Below, piece after piece: positions 18,012 through 28,919 of a stretch of 64,000 bases of DNA. Numbering within the stretch: position 1 is the stretch's first letter; every line of letters begins with the position of its first letter. The translations under genes were made by a program, and so were the position numbers. The notes under the pieces are model-generated. The model was not told the DNA's origin, searched no databases, and saw nothing but the letters and a program-made list of their open reading frames with translations. The stretch comes from Micromonospora fulviviridis (lineage in GTDB: Bacteria; Actinomycetota; Actinomycetes; Mycobacteriales; Micromonosporaceae): NCBI RefSeq assembly GCF_014648395.1, contig NZ_BMRA01000006.1, positions 311,115-375,114 of the forward strand, read 5' to 3'.

Positions 18012-19274
18012 GTGGACGCCAGACGCACCACCGTGCGCGACATGCGTCGTGCCAACCGGTCGGTCCTGCTCACCCGGATCTGGCTGGACGGCCCGCTGAG
18101 CCGGCACGAGCTGGGGCAGTCCACCGCGCTCAGCCTGGCCAGCGTGAGCAACCTGGTCGGCGAGATGATCGCCGAGGGCCTGGTCGAGGAGGCCGGCTCG
18201 GTCGAGTCCGACGGCGGCCGCCCCCGCGTGCTGCTCCGGGTCGCCCCCGGCTACGGCTACCTGGTCGGCGCCGACGTCGGCGAGACCCGGGTGCAGGTCG
18301 AACTCTTCGACCTGGCGATGACCGCACTGGCGAAGGCGGAGTACCCGATCGCGGCCGCCGAGCCCGACCCCCGGCAGGTCACCGACCACCTGCTGCACGG
18401 CCTCACCGCCGTGATCGAGCAGGCCGGCGTCGACCCGGCCGCGGTGCTCGGCTTCGGCGTCGCCGTCTCCGGCACCGTCGAGCGCACCGCCGACGCCGTG
18501 GTGCACGCGCAGACCCTCGGCTGGGACGGCGTGCCGCTCGGTGCCATGCTGCGCGCCGGCACGGACATCCCGGTGCACATCGACAACGGCGCCAAGACGC
18601 TCGGCCAGGCCGAGATGTGGTTCGGCGCCGGGCGCGGCGTCCGGCACGCGGTCATCGCCCTGGTCGGCTCCGGCGTCGGGGCGTGCGTGGTGGCCGACGG
18701 CGTGGGCTACCGCGGCGCGCACAGCAGCGCCGGCGAGTGGGGGCACACCACCATCGTGTACGGGGGCCGCCGCTGCCGCTGCGGCAACCTCGGCTGCCTG
18801 GAGGCGTACGTCGGGGCGGAGGGGGTGCTGGACCGGTTCCGGCAGGCCAACCGGGGCCGTCCGGCGGCCGGCGGCGACGAGGAGAGCGCCTTCGGCGAGC
18901 TGCTGCGTGCCAGCAGCCGCACCGCCGCCAAGGTGCTCGACGAGACGGTCGGCTACCTCGGCGCCGGGGTGGCGAACCTGGTGAACCTCTTCAACCCGGA
19001 GCGGGTGGTGCTCGGCGGCTGGGCCGGCCTGGCCCTGGGTGAGCGCTACCTGCCGCAGATCCGCGAGGTCACCGCGCGGCACGCGCTGCGCCAGCCGTAC
19101 GCCCAGACCTCGATCGAGCTGTGCCGGCTCGGACCGGACGCGGTCGCGATGGGCGCGGCCACCCTGCCGATGGCCCGGCTGCTGCGCGACGGCGGTGTGC
19201 CGCGCGAGCCGGCGGCCCGGGTGGTCCCGGCGCCGGCGCGGCCGGCGCGGCGGCCCCGGACGCGGACCCGCTGA
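18012..19274 (+). CDS. ROK family transcriptional regulator
   Basis: A 420-residue ROK repressor. The N-terminal winged helix (about 10-75) reads DMRRANRSVLLTRIWLDGPLSRHELGQ and SLASVSNLVGEMIAEGLV. The sugar-kinase-like domain follows, with GVAVSGTVER, the glycine motif ALVGSGVGACVV and the ROK zinc signature SSAGEWGHTT...CRCGNLGCLEAY. ROK repressors usually respond to a sugar or sugar phosphate. Divergence from the chitinase suggests control of chitin or amino-sugar use. GTG 18012 is chosen; its Shine-Dalgarno site is weak. The Pro/Arg/Ala tail after residue 395 is probably disordered. Confidence 0.92.
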   Translation: MDARRTTVRDMRRANRSVLLTRIWLDGPLSRHELGQSTALSLASVSNLVGEMIAEGLVEEAGSVESDGGRPRVLLRVAPGYGYLVGADVGETRVQVELFDLAMTALAKAEYPIAAAEPDPRQVTDHLLHGLTAVIEQAGVDPAAVLGFGVAVSGTVERTADAVVHAQTLGWDGVPLGAMLRAGTDIPVHIDNGAKTLGQAEMWFGAGRGVRHAVIALVGSGVGACVVADGVGYRGAHSSAGEWGHTTIVYGGRRCRCGNLGCLEAYVGAEGVLDRFRQANRGRPAAGGDEESAFGELLRASSRTAAKVLDETVGYLGAGVANLVNLFNPERVVLGGWAGLALGERYLPQIREVTARHALRQPYAQTSIELCRLGPDAVAMGAATLPMARLLRDGGVPREPAARVVPAPARPARRPRTRTR

Positions 19275-19320
19275 GCCACCGGGCCGGCGGCGGGAGCGCC
19301 ACCGGCCCGGCCCCGGCTCA
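19272..19320. terminator. Bidirectional terminator overlapping both stop codons
   Basis: Outer arms TGAGCC/GGCTCA and inner arms GGGCCGG/CCGGCCC form a bulged hairpin. It includes the TGA of the ROK gene and the stop of the GH30 gene. Confidence 0.65.
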
Positions 19321-21207
19321 GGACGGGAGCGTCCACTTCTGGTTGGCCCCGCCGGTGCAGCTCCAGATCTGCGTCTTCGTGCCGTCGGCGGAGGTGTTGC
19401 CGGTGACGTCGAGGCACTTGTTGGCCTGCGGGTTCACGAGGTCCCGCCCGGCTGTCCAGGTCCACTGCTGGGCGGCGCTGCCGTTGCAGGTCCACAGCTG
19501 CACCTTCGTGCCGTTGGCGGTGCCGCCGCCGGCCACGTCGAGGCACTTGCCGAGCGAGCGGAGGGTGCCGTCGGCGGCCCGGGTCCACTGCTGGTTCGCG
19601 CCGCCGGTGCAGCTCCAGATCTGCGCCGGCGTGCCGTCGGCGCTGGAGTTGTCGGTGACGTCGAGGCACTTGCCGCCGATGCCGGTGATGGGGCCGGTCG
19701 GCGTGCCGCCGCCGCCGGACGGGGTGCCGGACCAGGTGAACGTGGCGGTGGTGCGCGCCGGCAGGGTGTAGGTGAAGGACTGGCCGCCCCAGACCACCTT
19801 CACCGACTGGGCGGAGCCGCCGCCGTTGTGCGCGAGCAGCGCCTTGGTCCCGTCCGGGTTGCGGTACGCGACGTTCTGCACCGTGCCGTTGGCGGTGGAG
19901 TCGATCCGCAGCGCCCCGGGCCGGACGAACTTGGTCAGGTGGCCGGTGGTGTAGTACTCGATCGTGTAGTCGACCTGGCCGGCGCGGGCGCCGCCCTCCT
20001 GCACGGTGATGAGGCCGGTGCAGGTGCCGCAGCCGCCGTTGTGCGGACCCATGAACTGGTTGACCGCGAGGCTCCACTTCACCACGCTCCGGCTCCAGTT
20101 CCGGGCGTAGTTCACGATGTCGGCCATGTCCTCGTTGTGCTGGTTGGCGATCCAGGTGCCGCCGGAGTGCTCGGTGCTGAACTGCGACACCGCCGGGTAC
20201 TGGCCGTGCACCTGGCTGCCGACCGCCGGGTCACCCCAGTAGCCGTGCCACGCGATGCCGCCGAAGAGCGGGTCGGTGCGCACCGCGCTGTCGGCGAGCA
20301 GCCCGGAGCCGATGGTGCCGTAGTCGCCGTAGTTCCAGTCGTGCACCAGCACCTTGGTGGTGATGCCGGCGGCCCGGAACGCCGGGTAGACGAAGTTCTT
20401 GGTCAGCTCGACCAGGCCGGAGGAGTTCCAGCTCATCCCCGGGTAGTCCATGGCCGTGGGGTTGCCGGACTGGCAGCAGTTCGGCTCGTTCTGCACCGAG
20501 AGGTAGTCGACCTTCACGCCCCGGGCCGCGTACGCCTGGATGGTCTTCACGAAGTACTGGGCGTAGGTGGCGTAGTACTCCCACTTGAGCCAGCCCATCT
20601 GGTCCATCCGGCCGTTGTCCTTCATCCAGCCGGGCGCGCTCCACGGCACCACCATCACCCGCAGCGCCGGGTTGAGCTGCCGGGCCTGCGCGGTGAGCAG
20701 TTCGACGTCGGTGTCGTAGCCGTTGGTCCCGAAGTCGTTGAGGTCGCAGCAGGTGTCGTCGAGCGAGACGTTGCCGGGCCGGGACAGGTCGGAGGCGCCG
20801 ATCGGGTTGCGCACGTAGGACAGGCCGATGCCGTCGGTGGGGCTGAACAGCCTGCGCATCACCTCGTCCCGCGTGGCCGCGCTCACCGGCCCGCCGCGCA
20901 GCAGGTACGCCGTGGTGTCGGTGATGGACGCCCCGGCGCCCTCGAACGGCTGGTAGCGGGTGTTCTCGTCGACGGTGATGGTGTGCGTGGCGGCGGGGCT
21001 GGTGGCGGCGAAACTCAGCGAGCTCTGCTGTTGCAGGCCCCGGGTGACGGTCCGCCCGCCGGAGTCGGAGGTGGTGGTCAGCCAGACGTTGACGGTCTCG
21101 CCGGCGGCCTGGGCGGCCGGCGGTGGGGCGAGGGCGAGGGTGGCGGCCGTGAGGCAGAACGCCAGGACGGCGCGGCCGGTGAGCCGGGGAAGGGTGGTGG
21201 GGGACAC
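19318..21207 (-). CDS. Secreted GH30 glucanase with C-terminal ricin-type lectin domain
   Basis: A 629-residue exported hydrolase. GTG 21207 has AAGGGAG six bases upstream and begins a signal peptide (LTGRAVLAFCLTAATLALAPPPAAQAAG). The GH30 domain (about 45-480) has acid/base Glu241 in SVQNEPNCC and nucleophile Glu346 in QFSTEHSGGTW, like endo-beta-1,6-glucanases and glucosylceramidases. A Gly-rich linker leads to a CBM13 beta-trefoil with three repeats ending QIWSCTGGANQQW, VQLWTCNGSAAQQW and QIWSCTGGANQKW. The exact linkage cleaved is not certain. The next same-strand locus encodes an importer and a beta-glucosidase, which fits use of the released oligosaccharides. Confidence 0.92.
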   Translation of the reverse strand: MSPTTLPRLTGRAVLAFCLTAATLALAPPPAAQAAGETVNVWLTTTSDSGGRTVTRGLQQQSSLSFAATSPAATHTITVDENTRYQPFEGAGASITDTTAYLLRGGPVSAATRDEVMRRLFSPTDGIGLSYVRNPIGASDLSRPGNVSLDDTCCDLNDFGTNGYDTDVELLTAQARQLNPALRVMVVPWSAPGWMKDNGRMDQMGWLKWEYYATYAQYFVKTIQAYAARGVKVDYLSVQNEPNCCQSGNPTAMDYPGMSWNSSGLVELTKNFVYPAFRAAGITTKVLVHDWNYGDYGTIGSGLLADSAVRTDPLFGGIAWHGYWGDPAVGSQVHGQYPAVSQFSTEHSGGTWIANQHNEDMADIVNYARNWSRSVVKWSLAVNQFMGPHNGGCGTCTGLITVQEGGARAGQVDYTIEYYTTGHLTKFVRPGALRIDSTANGTVQNVAYRNPDGTKALLAHNGGGSAQSVKVVWGGQSFTYTLPARTTATFTWSGTPSGGGGTPTGPITGIGGKCLDVTDNSSADGTPAQIWSCTGGANQQWTRAADGTLRSLGKCLDVAGGGTANGTKVQLWTCNGSAAQQWTWTAGRDLVNPQANKCLDVTGNTSADGTKTQIWSCTGGANQKWTLPS

Positions 21208-21266
21208 GGATGCTCCCTTCGGATCAATCGACATCCGTGCATGAGAAAACCCTTCGCATCTGCTTA

Positions 21267-21272
21267 TGTCAA
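21267..21272 (-). promoter_or_regulatory. Candidate -35 box TTGACA for the GH30 gene
   Basis: A consensus TTGACA on the minus strand, 60 nt before the GTG start. A TTTTCT sequence 17 nt further on is a weak -10 candidate. Confidence 0.4.
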
Positions 21273-21278
21273 GGCATG

Positions 21279-21308
21279 AAAAAAGTGCCCACGGGCCTGC
21301 CGCGGGCA
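21279..21308 (-). terminator. Intrinsic terminator with T6 tract, after the beta-glucosidase gene
   Basis: A hairpin (TGCCC/GGGCA outer arms, CGG/CCG inner, one mismatch, 21286-21308) is followed on the minus strand by CTTTTTT. A canonical U-tract terminator is uncommon in DNA this GC-rich. Confidence 0.75.
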
Positions 21309-21314
21309 TGGGAA

Positions 21315-21348
21315 CGCGGCCGCCCGGGGTCCCGTCCGGGCGGCCGCG
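21315..21348. terminator. 13-bp perfect hairpin directly downstream of the beta-glucosidase gene
   Basis: CGCGGCCGCCCGG (21315-21327) pairs with 21336-21348 around an 8-nt loop. It is the first of two tandem terminators after the operon. Confidence 0.75.
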
Positions 21349-21360
21349 CTGAGCTGCGGG

Positions 21361-22827
21361 TCAGCGCTCCCCGCGCACCCGCCGGACGGTGTCGCGGTAC
21401 CACTGCGCGCTGCGCTTCGGCGTGCGCCGCTGGGTGTCGTAGTCCACCCGGACGATGCCGAAGCGCTTGTCGTACCCGTACGCCCACTCGAAGTTGTCCA
21501 GCAGCGACCAGGCGAAGTAGCCGCGCACGTCCGCGCCGGCCTGCCGGGCCCGGGCCACCGCCCGCAGGTGCTCGGCCAGGTACGCCACCCGGTCGTCGTC
21601 GGCCACGAACCCGTCGGCGTCCGGCTCGTCGTCGAAGGCCGCCCCGTTCTCCGTGATCACCATGGGCACGCCCGGGTAGTCGCGGTGCAGCCGGACCAGC
21701 AGCTCGGTGAAGGACTCCGGCACGATCTCCCAGTCCATCGCGGTGCGCGGCAGGTCCCGGCGGATGACCCGGCGCACCGGCCGGCCGTCGTCGTCCCGCT
21801 CCCGGCCCTGCTCGTCCACGCCGGAGTGCACCTGCCCGAAGTAGTAGTTCACCCCGAGCACGTCGATCGGCGACGAGATGACCGCCAGGTCGCCCTCCTG
21901 CACCGGGATGCGCACCCCCTCGGCGGCCAGGTCGGCGACCACGTCCTCCGGGTAGGAGCCGCGGAACACCGGGTCGAGGTAGAGCCGGTTGCCCAGCCCG
22001 TCGGCCGCCCGGGCCGCGTCGCGGTCGGCCGCGCTGTCGGTAGCCGGGTCGGCGGTGGACAGGTTGACGGTCAGGCCCAGCTCGATCGGGGTGGCGGCCG
22101 CCGCGCGCAGCCGCTGCACCGCCAGCCCGTGACCGAGCAGCAGGTGGTGCGCGGCGGCGATCCCGTCACCCAGGTCGCGCCGGCCCGGGGCGTGGTTGCC
22201 GTACGCGTACCCGAGCATCGCCGAGCACCACGGCTCGTTCAGCGTGGTCCAGGTCTTCACCCGGTCGCCGAGGGCGGCGAAGACCAGCTCCGCGTAGTCG
22301 GCGAAGCGGTAGGCGGTGTCCCGGTTCGGCCAGCCGCCCGCGTCCTCCAGCTCCTGCGGCAGGTCCCAGTGGTAGAGCGTCACCCACGGGTCGAGCCCGC
22401 GGCCGAGCAGCTCGTCCACCAGGCGGTCGTAGAAGGCCAGCCCGGCCGGGTTCGCCGGCCCGCGCCCGCCCGGCTGCACCCGCGGCCACGCCACCGAGAA
22501 CCGGTACGTGTCCAGCCCCAGGTCGGCGATGAGCGCGACGTCCTCCGGCATCCGGTGGTAGTGGTCGCAGGCCACGTCGCCGTGGTCGCCGTTGGCCACC
22601 GCGCCGGGGACGCGGCAGAAGGTGTCCCAGATCGACGGCGTCCGGCCGTCCTCGGCCACCGCACCCTCGATCTGGTACGACGAGGTCGCCACCCCCCACC
22701 GGAAGGTCGGCGGAAGGGTGTCGATCGGGTCGGCCTGCCCTTGCGACGACTCCAGCTCGGCGCGTCTGTCGCCGCGCGACGACCTGGAGCCGTCGGTGGT
22801 GGCGGGGCGGGTGAGGTCGGTGTCCAT
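21361..22827 (-). CDS. Beta-glucosidase, GH1
   Basis: A 488-residue cytoplasmic glycosidase that hydrolyses beta-linked gluco-oligosaccharides. It has no signal peptide. The GH1 hallmarks are FRWGVATSSYQIEGA near the start, acid/base Glu198 in TLNEPWCSAM, nucleophile Glu393 in VITENGAAF, and the glycone-binding LLDNFEWAYGYDKRFG near the end. ATG 22827 has GAGGAG four to five bases upstream; the open frame upstream of it is non-coding. The gene starts 44 nt after the last ABC transporter gene on the same strand, so it is probably the last cistron of that operon and processes the imported sugar. Confidence 0.95.
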   Translation of the reverse strand: MDTDLTRPATTDGSRSSRGDRRAELESSQGQADPIDTLPPTFRWGVATSSYQIEGAVAEDGRTPSIWDTFCRVPGAVANGDHGDVACDHYHRMPEDVALIADLGLDTYRFSVAWPRVQPGGRGPANPAGLAFYDRLVDELLGRGLDPWVTLYHWDLPQELEDAGGWPNRDTAYRFADYAELVFAALGDRVKTWTTLNEPWCSAMLGYAYGNHAPGRRDLGDGIAAAHHLLLGHGLAVQRLRAAAATPIELGLTVNLSTADPATDSAADRDAARAADGLGNRLYLDPVFRGSYPEDVVADLAAEGVRIPVQEGDLAVISSPIDVLGVNYYFGQVHSGVDEQGRERDDDGRPVRRVIRRDLPRTAMDWEIVPESFTELLVRLHRDYPGVPMVITENGAAFDDEPDADGFVADDDRVAYLAEHLRAVARARQAGADVRGYFAWSLLDNFEWAYGYDKRFGIVRVDYDTQRRTPKRSAQWYRDTVRRVRGER

Positions 22828-22871
22828 GGTTCTCCTCGCGGTAGCGGGTCGTTCGGTCGGACGGAGGGTGG

Positions 22872-23866
<995 letters not shown>

Positions 23867-23870
<4 letters not shown>

Positions 23871-24904
23871 GGTGCGACCTCCTCTCGGGGGGCCGGCACC
23901 GGGCGGGAGGCCGGGGCCAGCACGGGGGTGAAGCCGACCCGCATCCGCACGGTGCGGCCGTCGGCGGTGCGGATCCGGGTCTTGCCGGCGCTGCGCAGCC
24001 GGGGGCTGACGAACTCGTCGATGCCGAAGTTGATCAGGGCGAGGGCGGTGCCGAGCAGCGCGATGGCCAGTCCGGCCGGGACGAACCACCACCAGGCGCC
24101 CTGCGCGAGGGCCTGCTGGCCCTGCGCCCAGAACAGGATGGTGCCCCAGTTCCACGACGAGATCGACGAGATGCCGATGAAGGCCAGGGTGATCTCCGAC
24201 ATGACCGCGAAGATGACGGTGCCGACGAAGCCGGACGCGATGATCGCGGTGAGGTTCGGCAGGATCTCGAAGAGGATGATGCGCCAGGTCCGCTCGCCGG
24301 TGGCCCGGGCCGCCTCGACGTAGTCGCGGCGCCGCAGCGACAGCGTCTGGGCGCGCAGCACCCGGGCGCCCCACGCCCACGAGGTGAGGCCGATGATGAG
24401 CGCCACCAACGTGTCGCTGGCCTGCTCGACGATCGACGTCACGATGATGATCAGCGGCAGGGCGGGGATCACCAGGAACACGTTGGACAGCGCCGACAGG
24501 CCCTCGTCGGGCACCCCGCCGATGTAGCCGGCCGTCACACCGATGAGGATGGACAGGATCGTCGCCAGCACGCCGGCGAGCAGGCCCACCACCATGACGC
24601 TGCGCGCGCCGACCAGGATCTGGCTGAAGATGTCCTGACCGAGGTGGGTGGTGCCGAACCAGTGCCGGGCCGACGGCGCCTGGAGCACGTCGGCGCTGCG
24701 CGCGTCCGGGTCGTACGGCGCTACCCAGGGGCCGATGACCGCGAACAGGCAGTAGACGCCCAGGATGACCAGGCCGGTGGCGGCCTTGGCGTTGGCGACG
24801 AACCGGAACCGGCGCCGCTTCGCCCGGCCCGGCGCGGCCGACGGCTGGGCCATCGCTCCCTGGCCGGGGATGACCTGCTCGATGCTCGACGGTGAGATGG
24901 TCAT
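23867..24904 (-). CDS. Opp/Dpp-type ABC transporter permease (DppC-like)
   Basis: A 345-residue permease with about six membrane segments. The N-terminal OppC-type segment (TGLVILGVYCLFAVIGPWVAPYDP) precedes the conserved HWFGTTHLGQDIFSQILVGAR. The EAA loop that docks the ATPase is EAARATGERTWRIILFEILPN. The residues after the last helix form a hydrophilic tail. The start ATG 24904 lies 3 nt after the stop of the partner permease gene. It forms the translocation channel together with that permease. Confidence 0.92.
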
Positions 24905-24907
24905 CGC

Positions 24908-25881
<974 letters not shown>

Positions 25882-25885
<4 letters not shown>

Positions 25886-27045
25886 CGTGCCTCCCCCAGG
25901 GTGGCGGTGTGGTCCCGCTCGACCGCCGGCGCGGGCGGTGGCACGGTCGGGTCGGCGGGCGCGGCCGAGCCGGGGGTGTCGGCGGCGACGGTGTCGGGGT
26001 CGTAGAGCCAGCAGGCGGCCCAGTGGTCGGGCCGGTCGCCGATGTCCAGTCGCGGCGGCAGGTCGGTGGTGCAGCGCCGCATGGCGTGCGGGCACCGGGG
26101 GTGGAACCGGCAGCCGGCGGGCGGGGCGATCAGGCTCGGCGGTTCGCCCTGACCGCGGTCCTTCCCGGCGGCCGTGTCGACGCCGGCGCCGTCGCCGGTG
26201 ATCCGCTCCGGGTCCGGCGCGGAGTCGGTGAGCAACCGCGTGTACGGGTGGGCCGGGCTCTGGGTGACGGTCTCGCTGTCGCCGCCCTCGACCATCCGGC
26301 CGGCGTACATCACGATCGTCTCGTCGGCGAAGTAGCGGGCCGAGGCGATGTCGTGCGTGATGTAGAGGATGGCGATGTTGAGCCGCTGCTTGAGGTCCTG
26401 CAGCAGGTTGAGCACGCCGAGGCGGATCGAGACGTCGAGCATGGAGACCGGCTCGTCGGCGAGGAGCACCTCCGGGTCGGCGCCGAGCGCCCGGGCGATG
26501 GCGACGCGCTGCCGCTGGCCGCCGGAGAGCTCGTGCGGGAACGCGTCCAGGTAGCGCTCGGGCGGGGTGAGGCTCACCCGGGTGAGCAGCTTGGCGAGGG
26601 CCGCGTCCAGCTCCTCGGCGCCGCGCCCGGCGTTGCCGTGGATCCGCAGCGACCGGGTCAGGTGGTAGCGGACGGTGTGCACCGGGTTCAACGAGGCGAA
26701 CGGGTCCTGCAGGATCAGTTGGACCTGCCGCACGTACGACCGGAACGGCCGGCCACCGCGCACCCGGGTCGAGGTGCCGTGCAGGCGGATGTCGCCGGCG
26801 GTGCGGGGATAGATCTGGGCCAGCAGCCGCGCCACGGTGGACTTGCCGGAGCCGGACTCCCCGACCAGCGCGGTCACCCGGCCGCGACGCAGCGCGAACG
26901 ATACGTCGTCGACGGCGTGCACGACGGCCGGCGTCCGGGAGAAGAGGTCACGCAGCCGCCTGCGGACGGGGAAGTGCTTGGTCAGGCCGACGGCCTCCAG
27001 CACCACCTCGTCGACCGGCGCCGCCGCGCTCTCGCTCAACGTCAT
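25882..27045 (-). CDS. Opp/Dpp-type ABC transporter ATPase (second of two)
   Basis: A 387-residue ABC ATPase. It has Walker A GESGSGKSTVARLLAQ, Q-loop LILQDPFASLNPV, signature LSGGQRQRVAIARAL, Walker B VLLADEPVSMLD and switch His in YITHDIASA. The oligo_HPY tail carries CRFHPRCPHAMRRC. It pairs with the other ATPase of the operon to power uptake. The Pro/Ala-rich last ~35 residues look disordered. ATG 27045 follows the binding-protein gene across a 75-nt gap that contains a strong hairpin. Confidence 0.92.
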
Positions 27046-27072
27046 GCCGAGTTCCTGTCTGAGCGTGGGGTG

Positions 27073-27109
27073 CGCCTCCCCGGCCGGCCGGGAGCCGGCC
27101 GGGGAGGCG
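27073..27109. terminator. Intercistronic hairpin between binding protein and ATPase genes
   Basis: A 15-bp perfect stem (27073-27087 with 27095-27109) with a 7-nt loop. It probably reduces read-through or protects the upstream mRNA, giving more binding protein than transporter. Confidence 0.7.
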
Positions 27110-27120
27110 GTTTGGCGAGG

Positions 27121-28797
27121 TCAGCCGTTGGCGGGCTTGAGGTGCAGGACCACGTCCAGCGCGTTGGGCTGGGTGGGCTGCATGGCGCCGTACGGGTTCG
27201 AGTCGTCCGGCCAGCCGGTCCAGTTCTTCGTGCTGTACGCGCCGCCGATGTTGTCCGCGCCGACCGGGATCATCGGCATCTGGTCGACGAAGATCTTCTG
27301 CAGCGCGTTCATGGCGGTGGTACGCGCGGCCTCGTCGGTCGCGTTCGCGTAGGCGACCAGAGCGTCGGTCGCCTCCTTGTTGTTGAAGCGGCCGAAGTTG
27401 CCGGCGGGGGAGGCGGTGCCGATCGGCTTGAGCTGCCGGCCGTCCATGATCGTCCGGTAGATGTCGTACGGCGTGGCGCCGCCCTCGGTCCACCGGAAGG
27501 TCGCCTCGAAGTTGCCCTGCTCGACGTTGCGGAACCAGGCGTCCTGGTTGGCCTTGTCGACCGTGGCCGCGATGCCGATCTTCGACAGGTTGTCCTTCAC
27601 GATCTCCAGGCTGGTCTGGTAGTCGGACCAGCCGGCCGGGTCGGTCAGCTTGACGGTGACGGCCTTGCCGGTCTTGTCCTTGAGGGTGTTGCCCTCCAGC
27701 TTGTAGCCGGCGCCGGTCAGCAGCGCCTTGGCGCCCTCGACGTCGACCTTGTGCTCCTGGCCCTTGAACTCGGGCGCGACGAACGAGTCACCGGCCGGGC
27801 TGGGCAGGCCGGTCACGCTCTTCACCTGCGGGTGGAAGTAGCCGGCCTCGGCCGTGGTGAAGATGTCGGCGCGGTCGATGACCATGTTCATGGCGCGGCG
27901 CAGCGCCGGGTCGTCGAACGGCTTCTTCGTGGTGTTCAGGTAGAGGCCGTGGATGCCGAGGATCGCCGGCGCCCACACCTTGTGGTGCTCCTGGTCCTTG
28001 GCCACGAAGACGGCCTGGTAGTTGGGGATGAAGACGAAGCTCCACTCCGACTCGCCGTTGGCCAGGGCGGTGGTCTGCGCGCTGTTGTCCGTGTAGGAGG
28101 TGTAGCGCAGCTCCTTGACCTTCGGCAGGTCCTGCCAGTAGCCCTTGTCGCGCACCGACAGGGTCATGCTGGCCGGGGTGAAGGACTTCAGGGTGTACGG
28201 GCCGCTGCCGACCGGCTGCTTGACGGTGTCGGTCGTCGGGTCGCTGATCTTCTCCCAGATGTGCTTGGGCACGATCGGCACCCGCCACAGCACCTTCTGC
28301 TGGTTGACGAACTGCGGGCTCTCCATCTTGATGGTGACTTCGTTGCCGCTGGCGGTCGCGTCCGTGTAGGGCACGCCCTGGTCGTTCAGCGCCGGGTACT
28401 TCTTCACCAGGTTGTAGGTGAAGGCGACGTCCTCGGCGGTGACCTTCTGCCCGTCCGACCAGGTGGCGTTGTCCCGGATGGTGACCTTCACCGAGGTGTA
28501 GTCCTGCGACCACTCGGCCTTGGTGGCCAGCCACGGCTTGAACGGGTCGGCCGGCTTTACCGGGTTCCACATCATCAGCGGCTCGTAGATCTGCCAGCGG
28601 TAGCCCAGCGAGGCCGCGGCGGACGTGGTGAGGAACGGGTTGTTGTTCTCGGCCTGCGGGCCGTTCGGCATGCCGACGTTCAGCACCGTGGCCGTCGGGC
28701 CGTTCTTCTTGTTGGCGTTCGGGCTGTCGCCGCAGGCCGCGACGCCGGTGGCCATCGCGCCGGCCAGCGCGACGGCGAGGAGTTGCCTTCTTCTCAT
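27121..28797 (-). CDS. ABC transporter substrate-binding lipoprotein (SBP_bac_5)
   Basis: A 558-residue lipoprotein of the Opp/Dpp/cluster C binding-protein family. The signal peptide ends in the lipobox VAAC (Cys22), so the protein is anchored outside the membrane. Family marks include YEPLMMWNP, NATWSDGQKVTAEDVAFTYNLVK, PVGSGPYTLKSF and the DPALRRAMNMVIDRADI stretch. ATG 28797 has AGGGAG upstream at good spacing. Members of this family bind peptides, nickel or oligosaccharides; the linked beta-glucosidase and LacI regulator favour gluco-oligosaccharides. Confidence 0.93.
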   Translation of the reverse strand: MRRRQLLAVALAGAMATGVAACGDSPNANKKNGPTATVLNVGMPNGPQAENNNPFLTTSAAASLGYRWQIYEPLMMWNPVKPADPFKPWLATKAEWSQDYTSVKVTIRDNATWSDGQKVTAEDVAFTYNLVKKYPALNDQGVPYTDATASGNEVTIKMESPQFVNQQKVLWRVPIVPKHIWEKISDPTTDTVKQPVGSGPYTLKSFTPASMTLSVRDKGYWQDLPKVKELRYTSYTDNSAQTTALANGESEWSFVFIPNYQAVFVAKDQEHHKVWAPAILGIHGLYLNTTKKPFDDPALRRAMNMVIDRADIFTTAEAGYFHPQVKSVTGLPSPAGDSFVAPEFKGQEHKVDVEGAKALLTGAGYKLEGNTLKDKTGKAVTVKLTDPAGWSDYQTSLEIVKDNLSKIGIAATVDKANQDAWFRNVEQGNFEATFRWTEGGATPYDIYRTIMDGRQLKPIGTASPAGNFGRFNNKEATDALVAYANATDEAARTTAMNALQKIFVDQMPMIPVGADNIGGAYSTKNWTGWPDDSNPYGAMQPTQPNALDVVLHLKPANG

Positions 28798-28865
28798 GGA
28801 GGTCTCCCTCGGTGCTCCCGCAATCCTCGAGCGGGATGTGGTGGATGGAGGGTGTGCGGTGTTAC

Positions 28866-28892
28866 CACCGGTGGGCGGGGTGCCCGCCGGTG
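28866..28892. terminator. Hairpin between LacI gene and binding-protein gene
   Basis: An 11-bp stem with one G-U pair (28866-28876 with 28882-28892) and a 5-nt loop. It is a possible terminator or attenuator after the LacI gene. Confidence 0.5.
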
Positions 28893-28919
28893 CGGGTGGT
28901 GGATAAAGCGGTGGCGAGG

